DNA of 64,000 nucleotides from Megascapheus bottae (lineage: Eukaryota; Chordata; Mammalia; Rodentia; Geomyidae): contig JANJXV010000160.1 of assembly GCA_024803745.1 (NCBI GenBank), positions 2,052,001-2,116,000 on the forward strand, read 5' to 3'. The notes under the pieces were generated by a model, which was not told the origin of the DNA, did no database searches, and worked only from the letters and a program-made list of their open reading frames with translations. Positions 21,742 through 33,260 of this stretch are shown here, piece by piece. How positions within the stretch are numbered: position 1 is the first letter of the stretch; each line of letters opens with the position of its first letter. Made by a program: the position numbers and the translations under genes.

Positions 21742-22589
21742 AAAACTAATTTTAAGCAATCTTTTGTCATTTTCAGAACTGAAAGTGACAAAGACTCGGA
21801 TCTAAGGTGTAACCTACTTATAGTTCACCAGCTCTCTGAACACGAGAGATGATTCCCAAATTACATTTTCTTAGATGATTTTAAGAATGCAAAGAAACCC
21901 TCAATTTCACTCTAAATGTTTAAGGCCTGACTGGAATTCTAGAAGTCTTTTCCATAAGAAACGGAAATTTTCTTCTACCCTAGCATAAATGGGTTAAAAT
22001 GCTACTTCTGAGGCCCCTACAATTACAACTTACTTGGGTTTGATACGTTCCGATTATACCTCCAAGAATATGTTATCAGGTCAATAAATAATACAAAGCA
22101 CCTTTTCCTTGCTAAGAAAGGACAAGGAAAGTAACACCTTCTGGAGATAGTGAAGGTACTAGGAGATGAGGGTAATGTTCAAAGGATTATACATGGTGTT
22201 TGAAGCTACCTGCCCAACAGAATAACCAATACTACCTGGGAAGACCTGCATTTGATCACTCAGGCCTCACTGCTCACGACCATTATTAAATATTCTCTTA
22301 GTTTCTCAGCAGGCTGCTTTGAAGTTGCCACATGGAACATTTTTCTGCATAAAGAATTATAATTCACAAAAATGAAATGCTGATATGTAGCTACAAGATG
22401 AAAGCAGATATTAATCTGCATACCGCTCAACTGCTCACTGACCTTGGGTTAAGGTTTATTTCTATCATATATACTGCTTATCTCTTGAGAAGTTCATTTT
22501 ACCAGCAGTCAGCACAGCCTTTTGACCATAGGGATGTATTAGATACAGGGGAAATAACCAAATAATACTGGATACAGTTATGTGTGAGC
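21742..22589. other. Unique DNA, no gene seen
   Basis: Nothing recognised except short chance frames. Confidence 0.45.
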
Positions 22590-23110
22590 AAACCAAAAAT
22601 ATAAAGAATGTTTTCTGGAAACATAAGGACCTGGGAAAAATGTGTTAAGTAATGTAAATCAGGTCCAGAGAGAAGAAAGGATGCATCTTTTCTCCTATAA
22701 GTGGAACACAAAATTAATTCATAGATATATAAGTAATCACTCTGGGGTAGTATACAAGTGTACATAAGTGTATGAATCAAACTATGATAGATTCAGGGAA
22801 AAAGTCAAAGGATAAAATTCCTTAGAAAGTCTAACTCACAGTTCAACAAAATAATGCCAGAAAATATGGAAGGAAGTATTAAGGAAAGCAGGATAAGGAC
22901 AAATGAAAAGAGGAAGAAGGAAGGATGCAGTTATAAAACCTAATATATGTCTTACAAAATTGGGAAAACTGAGGGAAGGTTAGGATTGAGAGGGATGGGT
23001 GGGAATGTTGAAAGGGTGACACTGATCAAGATGCAGGGTATTCATAAATGACTTTGTTGAATGGGAACTCCTTTGTACAACTACTTTAAAATTATAAAAA
23101 TTTACATTTT
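22590..23110 (+). mobile_element. Old L1 3' end (L1M type)
   Basis: The order is ORF2 C-terminal remnant (GTTAAGTAATGTAAATCAGG, CTTTTCTCCTATAAGTGGAA), a purine-rich 3' UTR with GAGAGGGATGGGTGGG, then an end with ATTATAAAAA. This matches the layout of ancient L1 3' ends; highly diverged. Confidence 0.6.
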
Positions 23111-23584
23111 AAATTTAAAAAGTATTTTCTTATATAATTACTAATTTTCAAAGTTAGAATAAGTGAAAATCCTTTTCTTCAGGTATGTCATGTTTGCTGA
23201 AAAGTTGATAAGCAAAACATTCCCTGAGTCAAAATAAAATCATGAAACCACTATGTTGTGAGTGTTCAAACAGAAAGCATGAACACACCACAGATGTCAG
23301 TCCACAAAAGAATTCTAGACACAACTAAAAAGAGGTGTAGCAAAATGAACTGAATTGATTCATGTTTATGAAAATCTAAGATTCCCATGGAATTCTCTAA
23401 CTTGTGAGGGACAACAAGCATATCTTTAGGTAGGAGTCCAAACACAGACACATACGTACATTGAAAAGATCTTGTGGATCAATTATAAGCATAAGAATTT
23501 ATGAAATCATGTGGAGATTTATGGAATTATCTTTAAACAATTACTAACCCTTCATCCTAAACAATTCAAAAAGGCAGTCATTAA

Positions 23585-24290
23585 TATTTACTGTGGCTAA
23601 GACTTACATAAGAAGCATAAATAAACCACATTTTTGCATTCTTATTAGGAAGCCAGATACTTCAAGGGTTTATACTGCTACATCACAGAAAACAAACAAT
23701 TATAATACACAACATCATTATAATAAAACACATAGCCATATGATTGTACCAATACATGCAGGAAAGTTATGTGATATTTAAAATATAATATCAATTCATA
23801 ATAAAAATAAAGAAGAACCCATATCCACATAACTATGTCCATTCATGAGGCAGTAGCTAACTTACACACTGAGGAAATGCTGGGAACTTTCTTAATAAGA
23901 TCTGGAACATGATAGGGAAGAACACACATTGGAGATAGGACAGTCTTTTAAATAAATGGTACTCAGAAAGTTGGAGATTTACATATCAGAAAACAAAATC
24001 AAAACCACTTACAAGCCACAAAAATCAGGTCATAATATATTAAAGCCCTAAACATGAGACATAAAACTTCTACAATAGTAAATAGGAGAAATGCCTCTGT
24101 ACACTGGAATAGAAAAGGACACAGTTGGATGAGACCTACAAAGCAGAGAACACCAAAGTAAAAATTTAAAAATGGCATTACCTCAAACTAAAATGCTTCT
24201 TCCCAGCTAAGGAAATAATCAACAAAGTGAAGAGCCAATCTGAAGAATGGGGAAAAAATCTGTCAATATATATTTGAAAATGGGTTATAT
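23585..24290 (+). mobile_element. Ancient L1 ORF2 relic
   Basis: Blocks line up with L1 ORF2 in order: a segment like the Y-family ATAGATGCAGAAAAGG region (ACCAATACATGCAGGAAAG), TCTTAATAAGATCTGGAACA, TTTAAATAAATGGTACTCAG, and AAGGAAATAATCAACAAAGT GAAGAGCC near 24203-24236. Many stops and gaps; no open frame. Confidence 0.7.
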
Positions 24291-27276
24291 ATACAGTGTG
24301 TGTGAGGAAGTCTAAACACTCAGCCAGAACTAGCAGATTCTGTTCCGAAGAAGCCAGGTCTGATTCTGCTCAAAAAAGCCAAGAGAATTTCCACAAAGAA
24401 AGTGATGCTTTTAGTAAGTCATGCTGTAAAAGAATCAGTATGGAAAGGACTGCAACTATGAAATCCATAATTAATCTGAGAATTATGCAAAGTCCAATAT
24501 TAGAAAGCAGAAGGTGAGAAAAAGTGATGTGGCAACTGTAGAGTCAGAATTGGTTGTCTTGTTTCAACTATTTCATCAGCTAAATCAAGATACAGTGGTT
24601 TAAATACCAACTCAATTTGAAGTAGAGGTAAGTAACATTCAAGGAGCAATCGATATGATTTTAATTGTCTACTGGGAAAGAAGAGAAAAAATTGAAATTA
24701 AGGGTATACTACTTGTTCTTTCATAAAGTGTTACCATCATCCAAGATAGGAAATAAAGGGAATTGGAAGGAAATAGTGAATTTTATTTTTACCATTTTAA
24801 GTTTTGGCTCAAAGAATTAGGTGCTCTGAATTACACTGAAGTGAATCCCAGGAGATGGGTGCGGGGCAGGGGACATGTGGTTGGAAGAAGCAGCTCAAGA
24901 TGATCATTGAAATTTTGACAGTGCAATGTGGGCACAAGGGCAGAAGAGGAGGAAATGGCAGAAGAGAGAACCAAAGATACTAAAGCTTGACAAATAGAGA
25001 GAGATCACAATGTGGAAAGGAATGAAAGGTGTAGAAGAAAGGAAGAGACAGGAAGTAGAATTGTTTTCTGAAAGGCAAGAAATAATTCCTTCAAGCATAA
25101 AAGTGAAAGGGCTTCTTCAGACTGTGAAAAACTGAGGGAAGTTAATTCAAAAGAGATACTAAAATTGGTCCCTGGATTTAATCTATAAGCCACCAGACAT
25201 ACGTTGATGGCTGAATAGTGCGAAGGAAGTGGTGGTGTGGAAACTATCATACTGCAGCGATGGAAGATGCTGGCTAAAGGAAGCCTGGCCAATCGTGTTA
25301 AATATGAGTGGAGGTTTTTTGTTAAGCTGTTCCTTTTTTCCAAAGGACAGATAAATAGGAACATCGTAGTGTGCTTGTAAATAAACATGATTTTAAACAA
25401 AATGACTACAGAGAGAAGTAGAACACATAATGCTTTAAATAGTCAACAATTGATGCTTCATCTTAGGAAAGATCCAGCACTGTCACTTTTGCTACAGTGA
25501 CACACTGAAGGTGAAGTGTATTTGAAAAGAGGAAAAAGGCAGAACTTGTATTATTACACCCTCTAATTCCCTATAAATTTGAGTCTCTTCTGGGTGGTAG
25601 AGATCAAAATATGAGGAGGAGAGGAATCATATGGCAGCAATGTGATTTCCAAATCTAGCAATTAGAATTCAAGGATAAATTGTTTGCTATTTGGGTTTGG
25701 AAATTTGTAATATTCAAATTTACCCAGAGTAACACAGTTAAAGGTGCATGTCAACACTTGTGAGTTATTTCCTCATATCTAAATGGTTGCCATTTGCAAC
25801 CACTTTCAAGTGTATTTGCTCAACAAATGCATGCTATTTGAGGAATCTACAGTGCCCAAACCATTCAAATCTGAGAAATAGGAGCTGGCTCAACCTACTG
25901 AAAGACCGCCAGGTACTAGGTTGTATTTGTAGTCATGTGGTACTTAAGAAAATGAACCTTATTTAACCAAGAAGTCTCAGTAAAATCAAGAGCTGTTGGC
26001 TAAAATTTTGCATACACACTAGTCTTCTTTTTAATCAATGTCTTTTCATCCTTTTAGGTGCTGTGATCTTTCCCATAAAGAAAACTTGGAAAACTATTCC
26101 CACAAAGCAGAATTAAATCACCAGTGAGAAGAATTATTCATGGAAGGAGTAAGGGTGATTACTGGAAATCATTCTGGGCCATGCTCCATACTGTCTAGTG
26201 CACTCTGGAGGGATTATTACATCCATAAGCTGACTTCTTACTCAGCAGGCTATCTTACAGTTCTCTAATGGCAAAAGCTAACTTGAGAACATCTGATGGT
26301 AATGCAAATTACACCATAAATAACAATGCGAATGAATTTTAGTTAGTGGAGAATCAATTGATTCTCCTTGTAGAATTCATAATAACCAAGACATTCATGT
26401 CATATTTGATATTGATAACTTTCTGAATTGATTAGTAAATTATTTCTTCATTTTTACATGTACTGCAGCCATATGCAGACACACATCAATTTTTCAAGTT
26501 GAATCAGACCTCATTTAAATTTTATACTGTTCCTCCATTACCAGTAAGGGAAATGAAGAATTTGATATATTATTATATGTTAAACTTTTAACACAGTCAT
26601 GAATTCTGTTTCTAAAACACTGAGTGGTTGGGCAATTGAAATAAGCACACTTTTAAGACCAGCACACTTACAATTAAACCTCATTTTAGTAACATCACAG
26701 TATTAGTGAAAAAAGTCTTAGTCTCTCTTTCAGATAGATATACTAATTAAGTATATTCACTTCATCAAACAAAATAGTGGGATTAGATCAATGCTGTGCA
26801 TATTTGTACAAATAATATAACCTTCACTTTTTGTGAGGAAAGGAATGCTCTACCAAATGAGGACTAGTTAAAATGTGGGAGAATATACCCTTGGTCGTGG
26901 TGTAGCTATTTTTACAATGAAACCTGAACTTTGTCTAACAAGTTCCCTGGGGAATTAAGAGAAAAACACATTGAAATAGAGAATATAAATTTTAGCACAA
27001 AATTACATGGACTAACTTTAGACTTTAGAGTAAATATTCACATTGTATACAACAGGACTGAATTTCTCATGAATAAAATATACAAAGTTATCAATACTTA
27101 ATTTTGTCTAGAAAGTAAAATGCATAATTGCCCAAACATTTCTCACTGGTCTTTTAAAATGTACATGATACTTCAGATGATGACAGTTTTTGGTATTGGA
27201 AATGATTATACAATAAATTCTAACTGGTCTGAAAAAAAAGAAAGTAAAGTGCAGAGGAAAGCAATTCATGAGGGGC
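24291..27276. other. Long block without recognised repeat or gene
   Basis: About 3 kb with no clear SINE or L1. Open frames (24296-24517, 25005-25400 minus, 25748-25966) lack domains and codon character. Purine-rich stretches at 24900-25080. It could be intron or intergenic DNA with very old repeats. Confidence 0.4.
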
Positions 27277-27340
27277 CGAGAGCATGGCCTAGTGGTTGAG
27301 TGTTTCTCTAACACTCATGAAGCCCTGGGTCATTGAGTCA
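27277..27340 (+). mobile_element. IDL-Geo left-half fragment
   Basis: CATGGCCTAGTGGTTGAGTG and CACTCATGAAGCCCTGGGTC match the left (tRNA-like) half; the right half is missing. Confidence 0.7.
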
Positions 27341-27452
27341 TTGCTGGTGTAGTGCTTGGATCTAATATCCATATATTAAGGATACCATATGCCTTTTGTT
27401 CCTTTGGTCTTGACTTATCTCAATCACAATGATTTGCTCTAATATGTTTCTT

Positions 27453-27952
27453 TTTTACTATTTTTATTGTAATTGATAAAAGGGTTACATGATATTGTGC
27501 ATTAATTCACATACATTGATACCCTTTCACATGTCTTGGTCCACATTACCCTCCCCCCCACCCCCCATCTTGGTTTTCCCCCCTTCCCTATCCAATTTCA
27601 AATAACCAAATACAAATATATCCAATATATCAGATTACAAAGTGAGGTACTATAATAATATGATATAACCAAGGGACAGCAAAAGAGATGAGAGATAACA
27701 TAGTACATTAAGGACAACAATCATTCATTATATGGCTTTTGTTTCAATATCATGGAGGTCCTTTCAATTAGCTTCATACTATATGGCCTTTTGTATCAAG
27801 GTTTTGCTCTATTACAAATCTCTGCTTGTAGAGCCCAAGGTTTCTACTGATTATGACAAATGAGGGAAACCATTGAGCCTAAGTTCCTTTGTGTCTGGCT
27901 TACTTCACTTAATATGACTTTTTCTAAGTCTTTCCATTTCATAACAAATAGG
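27453..27952 (-). mobile_element. 5'-truncated L1 3' end, antisense, with target duplication
   Basis: Reversed L1: TATTTTTATTGTAATTGATA, GGGTTACATGATATTG, CATACATTGATACCC, the G-rich tract read as CCCTCCCCCCCACCCCCC, up to GGCTTACTTCACTTAATATG and TCTTTCCATTTC. The 15-bp target duplication TCTAATATGTTTCTT (27438-27452) and TCTAATCTGTTTCTT (27953-27967) defines the insertion exactly. Confidence 0.93.
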
Positions 27953-28011
27953 TCTAATCTGTTTCTTAAAGAGAAAATAAACGGGTTTACTGGGCTGTTG
28001 TTTTCAGTTTT

Positions 28012-28225
28012 TTAATAGGTGGGTCCTGCTTGAAGTAAGGCCTGGTTGCTGTCTATGAGCTTTTCATTCAAGGTTAGTGCTTGAGCCACAACCCCAGTTC
28101 TGGTTTTTTTTCTGGAAGAGATAATAGTCTTATGGATTTGCTGCTGGGATGGCATTTAACCACAATCCTCAGATCTCAGCTTCCTGAGTAGCTACGATTA
28201 CAGGTATAAGCCAGTGGCACCTGAC
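28012..28225 (-). mobile_element. B1/ID dimeric SINE, antisense
   Basis: Contains GGTTAGTGCTTGAGCCACAA (ID-like half reversed) and CTCAGATCTCAGCTTCCTGA, GTAGCTACGATTACAGG (B1-like half reversed). Confidence 0.8.
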
Positions 28226-29018
28226 TTAAACAAGTTTTAATCTAAATTTTACGTATTTTATATAACTAAACATAATGGCATTTCCAACAAGAAAAGTCAA
28301 AAGTCTTATTAAGCAATGCTTTGCATACTGTTACATCTATAACTAACCATGATTTAATTTCAGGTAATCATATTCTCAAAAGATCATTTACTTTATAAAT
28401 ATTGCTGTAAATTAAAACAAGTGGGAGTCAAAGAAGAGAAACAATCCAATAGTCAAGGCACAGAAACCGTAAATTCTCTTTGTTCAATTTAAGAGAACCT
28501 GGAAAACATGCAATTTTATAACATAAGCCCTCCTGAAAAAGTTAACATTTTTGAACCTACTAATTAACGCTGATACTTAGTGCAAGCTGTATAAAATTGT
28601 TAAGAATTAATTAACTAATATAGTCTAAATAGGATCTCATTATGAACTGTAAAAACACAGGGAGGCACCTGCAAAAATTGCCTGAGGCTTTTCAAATGTA
28701 AGAGTGATAATAAGTAATCAGAGAAAGAAAGTTTCCTTAAATTAGTCGATTTATATTTTAGATTTGGGCAAGAAAGTTATTTTTAACATTATTCTAAAAG
28801 CTTCAATATATTAAAATAGAAAGAAGTCAATGCATTTTAATCATCTACTGTGAAATGCCCAGAAGTGAAGTTGTTCATAGATATCTGCAAAAAAATTAGA
28901 CTCCTGAATATGCTAGAAGACCAACAATGACATGAGGCAAGAGGTATTCTTAACAGAGCTGCCAGGTCTTTGCAAAGGCTAAGTCAGATGCTAGCATGGC
29001 TGTGTCCAAAATCCAGGC
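28226..29018. other. Unique AT-rich DNA, nothing seen
   Basis: No gene or repeat recognised. Confidence 0.45.
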
Positions 29019-29059
29019 ATGCATAGTCTCTCTTCATTCAGTCAAAGCCAAACTCCCGG

Positions 29060-29490
29060 AAGAGAGTGTCAAGACCTTCTGTTATCTGCAAGCATAGCAG
29101 CAGCCCTGCCTGCCTCCTCTCTGATCCCATCTTCTCCTCGCCCTTCACTCCCACCAAGTGCAGTGGTGTACATACTTGATGTTACTTCAGGGTGGCAGGT
29201 GATCTCTAACATGAAACAGCTCAGATCATCACTTTCCTCTGCCTGTGTGTTTCTCCCTGATGGTCACCAAACCCCCAACCTGCACACTTTGCTCATAGGT
29301 CACTTTCTCAAAGACCACTCAGCCACTGCTACCCTGCCTCATGCATTTTCAATCCTTATTCCTGTTTGAACTTTTCTCCTTTTATCCTTCTGATGTCATG
29401 TTCCTATGTGCAATATAATTTACTACTTTATTATGCTGAGTATTTATTATCTGGTTCCCTCTACAATATAAGCACTGGAGACTGTCCTAA
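29060..29490 (+). mobile_element. L2-like ancient LINE 3' end
   Basis: The layout resembles L2 3' ends: CT-rich protein-derived part (CTGCCTGCCTCCTCTCTGAT, CAAAGACCACTCAGCCACTG), then AATATAATTTACTACTTTAT, GTATTTATTATCTGGTTCCC and TATAAGCACTGGAGAC, which mimic the conserved TTTATTATCTGT...AATGTAAGC end. A 116-codon open frame at 29019-29369 lies inside it and is probably chance. Confidence 0.45.
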
Positions 29491-29514
29491 AAGCTGGATG
29501 TAAATTTACAATGA

Positions 29515-29675
29515 AGTTTTTAAATTGTATTTTATTATCAGGATAAAGTATAGAGGGATTGCAGTTACATACATCGGGTATGGGGTACATTACTTCTCAA
29601 ACCTTGATAACCCCTTCTCATATTTTTGTACCCCTTCCTCTTCCTCCACCCCTTCCCAATCATCTCCTAACCAGG
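29515..29675 (-). mobile_element. L1 3' end, antisense (older 3'-UTR type)
   Basis: Reversed end TTTTATTATCAGGATAAAGT, ATTGCAGTTACATACATC, GGGTATGGGGTACATTAC, CTCAAACCTTGATAACCCC, then CCCTTCCTCTTCCTCCACC. Confidence 0.85.
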
Positions 29676-30904
29676 AATTGTTAATGCTAACTGATATTTA
29701 AAGGCTATGATATACCTACTCTTTTTAGACAACTGATGTTTTCAAATCATTTGGAATAAATATAATTCATTCAACTTCTTTTCAGACTTCTGGTGAGTAC
29801 CAGAAAGGATTTACTAATGGATATTTAGCTTCCTAACATGGCACAAGCATTCAATAAGGTACCAACTAAACTGGAATTATAGTAAAATCACCTTCAGTAG
29901 CATGAATCATAAGTAATGATTGACAACAGATAACTACCAAGGCTTTTTTTCTACAAGAGCCTATAAATGATCTCAATCTGTCTCTTAGAAGAAACAAACA
30001 CCAATAATATCAGTGGAGATAGGAAGGTTGGGGCAGAAAAGCAACCCAGAAAAAAACTCAAACTCTTAGAAAGGAAAAAAAAATAACTAAAGCAGAAAGG
30101 GCCAGGGACATGATTCAAATAGTATAGCACACACAACTCTGTCCTCAAAAATCATGAGTACAGTATTTATCTTTCATTAATTCACACAATAGAGTTGCTA
30201 AAACTTTTTATAGGTACTGGCTTTATGAAAATTATTTAGTACAAAGTGAGGGTCAAGATTTAAAGACATTGCCTAAGCTACCAGAGCTTTGAAAATATCT
30301 GAACACTGCACAGATAAATATTAAGGTCATTCTGTGAAGGATAAGGGGATACCTGGTATGCTATGACAGCTCATAAGTGATGATGAACCTTCACTGAAAC
30401 ACTGATTCATGAAGACACTTTGGGCAGTAGTGCTCCCTGTAATTACTACTCTGGCTGTTTCTTTCACTTCTTTCTAAGGCTAAATAATTCCTAGAATTTC
30501 ATGCCCTGTCTTCAAGTGAAATTAAATGTAGAATACTACAGCAGTGCTTTTACTTGGGAACTTGTGGCAAACACATTTGTCCAGCCTTGTCCAACAAACA
30601 GAGGAGGGACACTGGCATAGCAACTCAGGCTTAGGGAGAACCTAAGCATGACATTTAGAAAAATATTTGTGAAAAAGAAGGGTTTTGTTTCCACAGCAAC
30701 CAACTTTCTTAGTCTTCTGAGCTCTACTAAAAATAAAACAAATGAAAGCTGGTAAGAGAAACAGAGTAAGGTCTAATGTAGAATGGCACACAAAGCAAAA
30801 ATAAAGGACGCTGAAGCCAAGTTCATTGGAAGAAGCATAGCAAATCCTCAGTTAATCATGAGTGTCCTAATCTGGTCATGACCCTTTAAATCTTCATTTC
30901 TTTA
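29676..30904. other. Unique DNA, no gene seen
   Basis: No recognised repeat. Part of 30230-30330 may be a very old MIR but support is weak. Confidence 0.4.
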
Positions 30905-32010
30905 TTTTTTGGTAACTACTGGCCGTGAGATTCTTCTCTCTCCATAAAGCAGAGTCTCCAGAATTTATTCATCTTGTACAATTGGGTTTCAGTGCCCAGG
31001 ATCAGTAACTCTCTTGCCTCTGTTCTCGGCTACCCATCACCGCAACACCGTGAGGCTATTTTAGGTAACTTGTACAAGTCTTTGTTGTCTTGTGATGAGG
31101 TTACTTTGCTTAACACAACATCTTCAGAATTCATCCCTACAGCTGCCTGTGGTTGAACTCCCTTCTTTTCTAGGGTTCAACAATGCCCAATTTTGTGTAT
31201 ATAACACATATACTTTGTCCATTTACCTGTGGTTGAGCCCTTACCACTTCTTGAGTATGGTGCACAGTGCTTCAATCAACATTGGGATTTGGGTTTTCTT
31301 TGAGGTATCTTAACTTACCCTTTAGTAACAAGTCAATGCCTGGCCTCATAAAATGAATTTCTTTTAGTTTTTGAAGTAACTAAAGAGTCATTATTGATTC
31401 TCCTTTAAATGTTTGGTATGGTTCATCAGTGAAATGTAATGGTTTAAGCTTTTCTCCTAAATGACTGTATGTCATTTCTACATTCCATTTCTTCATGATG
31501 AAATGCATAAGTGTTTTATGTTTGTAGGACTGTTTCCCAGTTCCCCTAGGTCAATTATTTTTCTTTCAGATAATTGTTATAAATTCTAATGGTGCTTTCT
31601 CTTTCTGAAGCATCCATTGTAATACCTCCTCGCTTTTTATCTAAATTTATTTATTTTTATATTGTTTATTTCTTAGTATAGATGAAGAACTTTAATTTTT
31701 CTTTTTTTTGCCAGTCCTGGGCTTGAGCTCAGGGCCTGAGCACTGTCCTTGGACTTTCTCAAGGGTAGAGCTCTACCACTTGAGCCTCAGCACCACTTCC
31801 AGCTTTTTTCTATGTATGTGGTACCGAGGAATCGAACCCGGGTCTTCATGCATGCTAGGCAAGCACTTTAACCACTAGGCCAAACTCCCGGCCCCTGAAG
31901 GACTTTAATTTTTATAAGAAATAATTATTAGTTCACTGATTTTTGTCTTTACTGATTTTCCATTTTCTTTGTTTCTATTGTTGTTTTGGTTCTACATTAA
32001 ATACTAATTT
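30905..32010 (-). mobile_element. Ancient L1 ORF2, antisense
   Basis: Antisense ORF2: the C-terminal end (GTTACTTTGCTTAACACAAC, CAATGCCCAATTTTGTGTAT, CAGTGCTTCAATCAACATTG) leads into reverse-transcriptase sequence (GGCCTCATAAAATGAATTTC, CCTTTAAATGTTTGGTATGG). The similarity continues on both sides of the SINE at 31701-31895 and probably again at 32400-32740. No open frame; an old L1M-type copy. Confidence 0.72.
31701..31895 (-). mobile_element. IDL-Geo-like SINE, best preserved copy
   Basis: Full length and antisense, with intact reversed B box GGAATCGAACC (31828-31838) and A box CCACTAGGCCA (31872-31882), the spacing of a tRNA-type RNA polymerase III promoter. An 18-bp target duplication, TGAAGAACTTTAATTTTT (31683-31700) and TGAAGGACTTTAATTTTT (31896-31913), has one mismatch. 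The tail is a short T run (A run on the element's strand). It interrupts an ancient L1. Confidence 0.95.
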
Positions 32011-32114
32011 CTGCAAACTAGACTTCATTTGTCCTTTTTTTTCAATGTCATTATAATGTGTAATGTATAATATTAGGTTACTTATTTGAAACACTTCTTG
32101 TTTCATTTTGACTG

Positions 32115-32395
32115 TCCTGGGTTTTGAACTCAAGGTTTTATGTTTGCTAAGAAGGTGCTCGGTCACTTGAACCAAAACTCCAGATCTATGTTGCAGTTAT
32201 TTTTAAGATAGAGCCTCAGTGATGGACCTTGATACTCCTGTTCACTCTTCTCAGAATAGCTGGACTACTAGCACATGCCGCCATTCCCAGCACCTGTTGA
32301 AGTGGGATCTCATGAAAGCTTCTGCCTATACTAAATTCTGATTTTCCAGATCTCTGCCTCCTGTACAGCTGGGGTGATAGGTGTGTGCAATTGGT
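32115..32395 (-). mobile_element. Old ID-like plus 7SL-like SINE remnants, antisense
   Basis: TTTTGAACTCAAGGTTTTAT, GGTGCTCGGTCACTTGAACC and CTGCCTCCTGTACAGCTGGG are the reversed ID-like and B1-like landmarks. Diverged, with at least one B1-type segment duplicated. Confidence 0.55.
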
Positions 32396-32399
32396 TATG

Positions 32400-32740
32400 A
32401 GAGATCTTATGACCTTTCTCCCTCCAGGATGACCTTCAATGGCCTGGGCAGTTTTGCTTTATATATTTACTCTTATGATAGTGATTATGTATTTACAACT
32501 ATTATGATTTCTTGGTGAATTGGAACTTACATAACTATATATTGTTTCTGTTTATGTCTTAGAACAATTTTTACTGAAATTCTACTCTGTATGATATAAA
32601 TATAGCCACTTCATTCTTTTTTTTGCTTGCCTTTATCATGGGATGTCTATTCTTTTCCTTTACTTTCATCCTACACATGCCCTTAAATGTAAAGTAAGTT
32701 ACTTATAGCCAACATATAGTTTGATTTTAAGCTACACGTG
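32400..32740 (-). mobile_element. Ancient L1 ORF2 fragment (between endonuclease and RT), antisense
   Basis: TGATATAAATATAGCCACTT, CTTTACTTTCATCCTACACA and GTAAGTTACTTATAGCCAAC follow the order of antisense L1 ORF2 upstream of the reverse transcriptase. Consistent with being the same ancient insertion as 30905-32010. Confidence 0.65.
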
Positions 32741-32764
32741 CACATGCACAAATACATATAAAAT

Positions 32765-32960
32765 TTTTGAACTCAGGGATGCTTACTTGATTTACGTGGT
32801 TGGCCAGAACTCTACCATTTAAGTCAGTACAGCCCTGCTCTTTGCTTGTTATTTTACAGATGTGGTCTAGAAAACTCCTCACTGACTGGCCTTGGACCAC
32901 AATCCTTCGGATCTCAACCTGCTGAGTAACTATGATTACAGGCCTGACACACCAGTCTCC
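32765..32960 (-). mobile_element. B1/ID dimeric SINE, antisense, degenerate
   Basis: AACTCTACCATTTAAGTCAG (ID-like) and CGGATCTCAACCTGCTGAG, TAACTATGATTACAGGC (B1-like) in the reversed order. Confidence 0.7.
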
Positions 32961-33059
32961 AAACTCATCCTGTTTGCCATATAGCCTCTCTAAGACAGTA
33001 GTAATTTAAATGTCTCTTGTGCCATGAATATTTCATACTTTCTCATTATCACATTTCTC

Positions 33060-33260
33060 TACCTTCCAAGGTAACTTTCTTTGTTTTAAAGTTCATGTGA
33101 TCAAATGGGGTCTACCTAAATTTTACAATGGAGGAGAGTTTCCTTATTTTAAAACCTGGTCTACAAACTTAATCCTATCTGTAAGGCCCTTTTTGCTATA
33201 GAATGCAAGATATTCATAACTTGTAGAGATTAGGAATCATTATCATACCTACTACAGTCA
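33060..33260. mobile_element. Ancient interspersed repeat, class not assigned
   Basis: Segment with GCCCTTTTTGCTATAGAATG, ATATTCATAACTTGTAGAG and ATTAGGAATCATTATC resembles a widespread ancient mammalian repeat (ATATTCACAGGTT...GGGATTAGG words), which I remember but cannot name safely. Confidence 0.4.

Noticed and set aside
29019..29369. 116-codon plus frame, no repeat at first sight
   Set aside because: The stretch resembles an L2-type 3' end, has no domain, and has no splice or promoter context.
31820..31895. tRNA gene suggested by A and B boxes
   Set aside because: The boxes belong to a SINE. The cloverleaf is not kept, the element continues into the SINE right half, and a target duplication flanks it.
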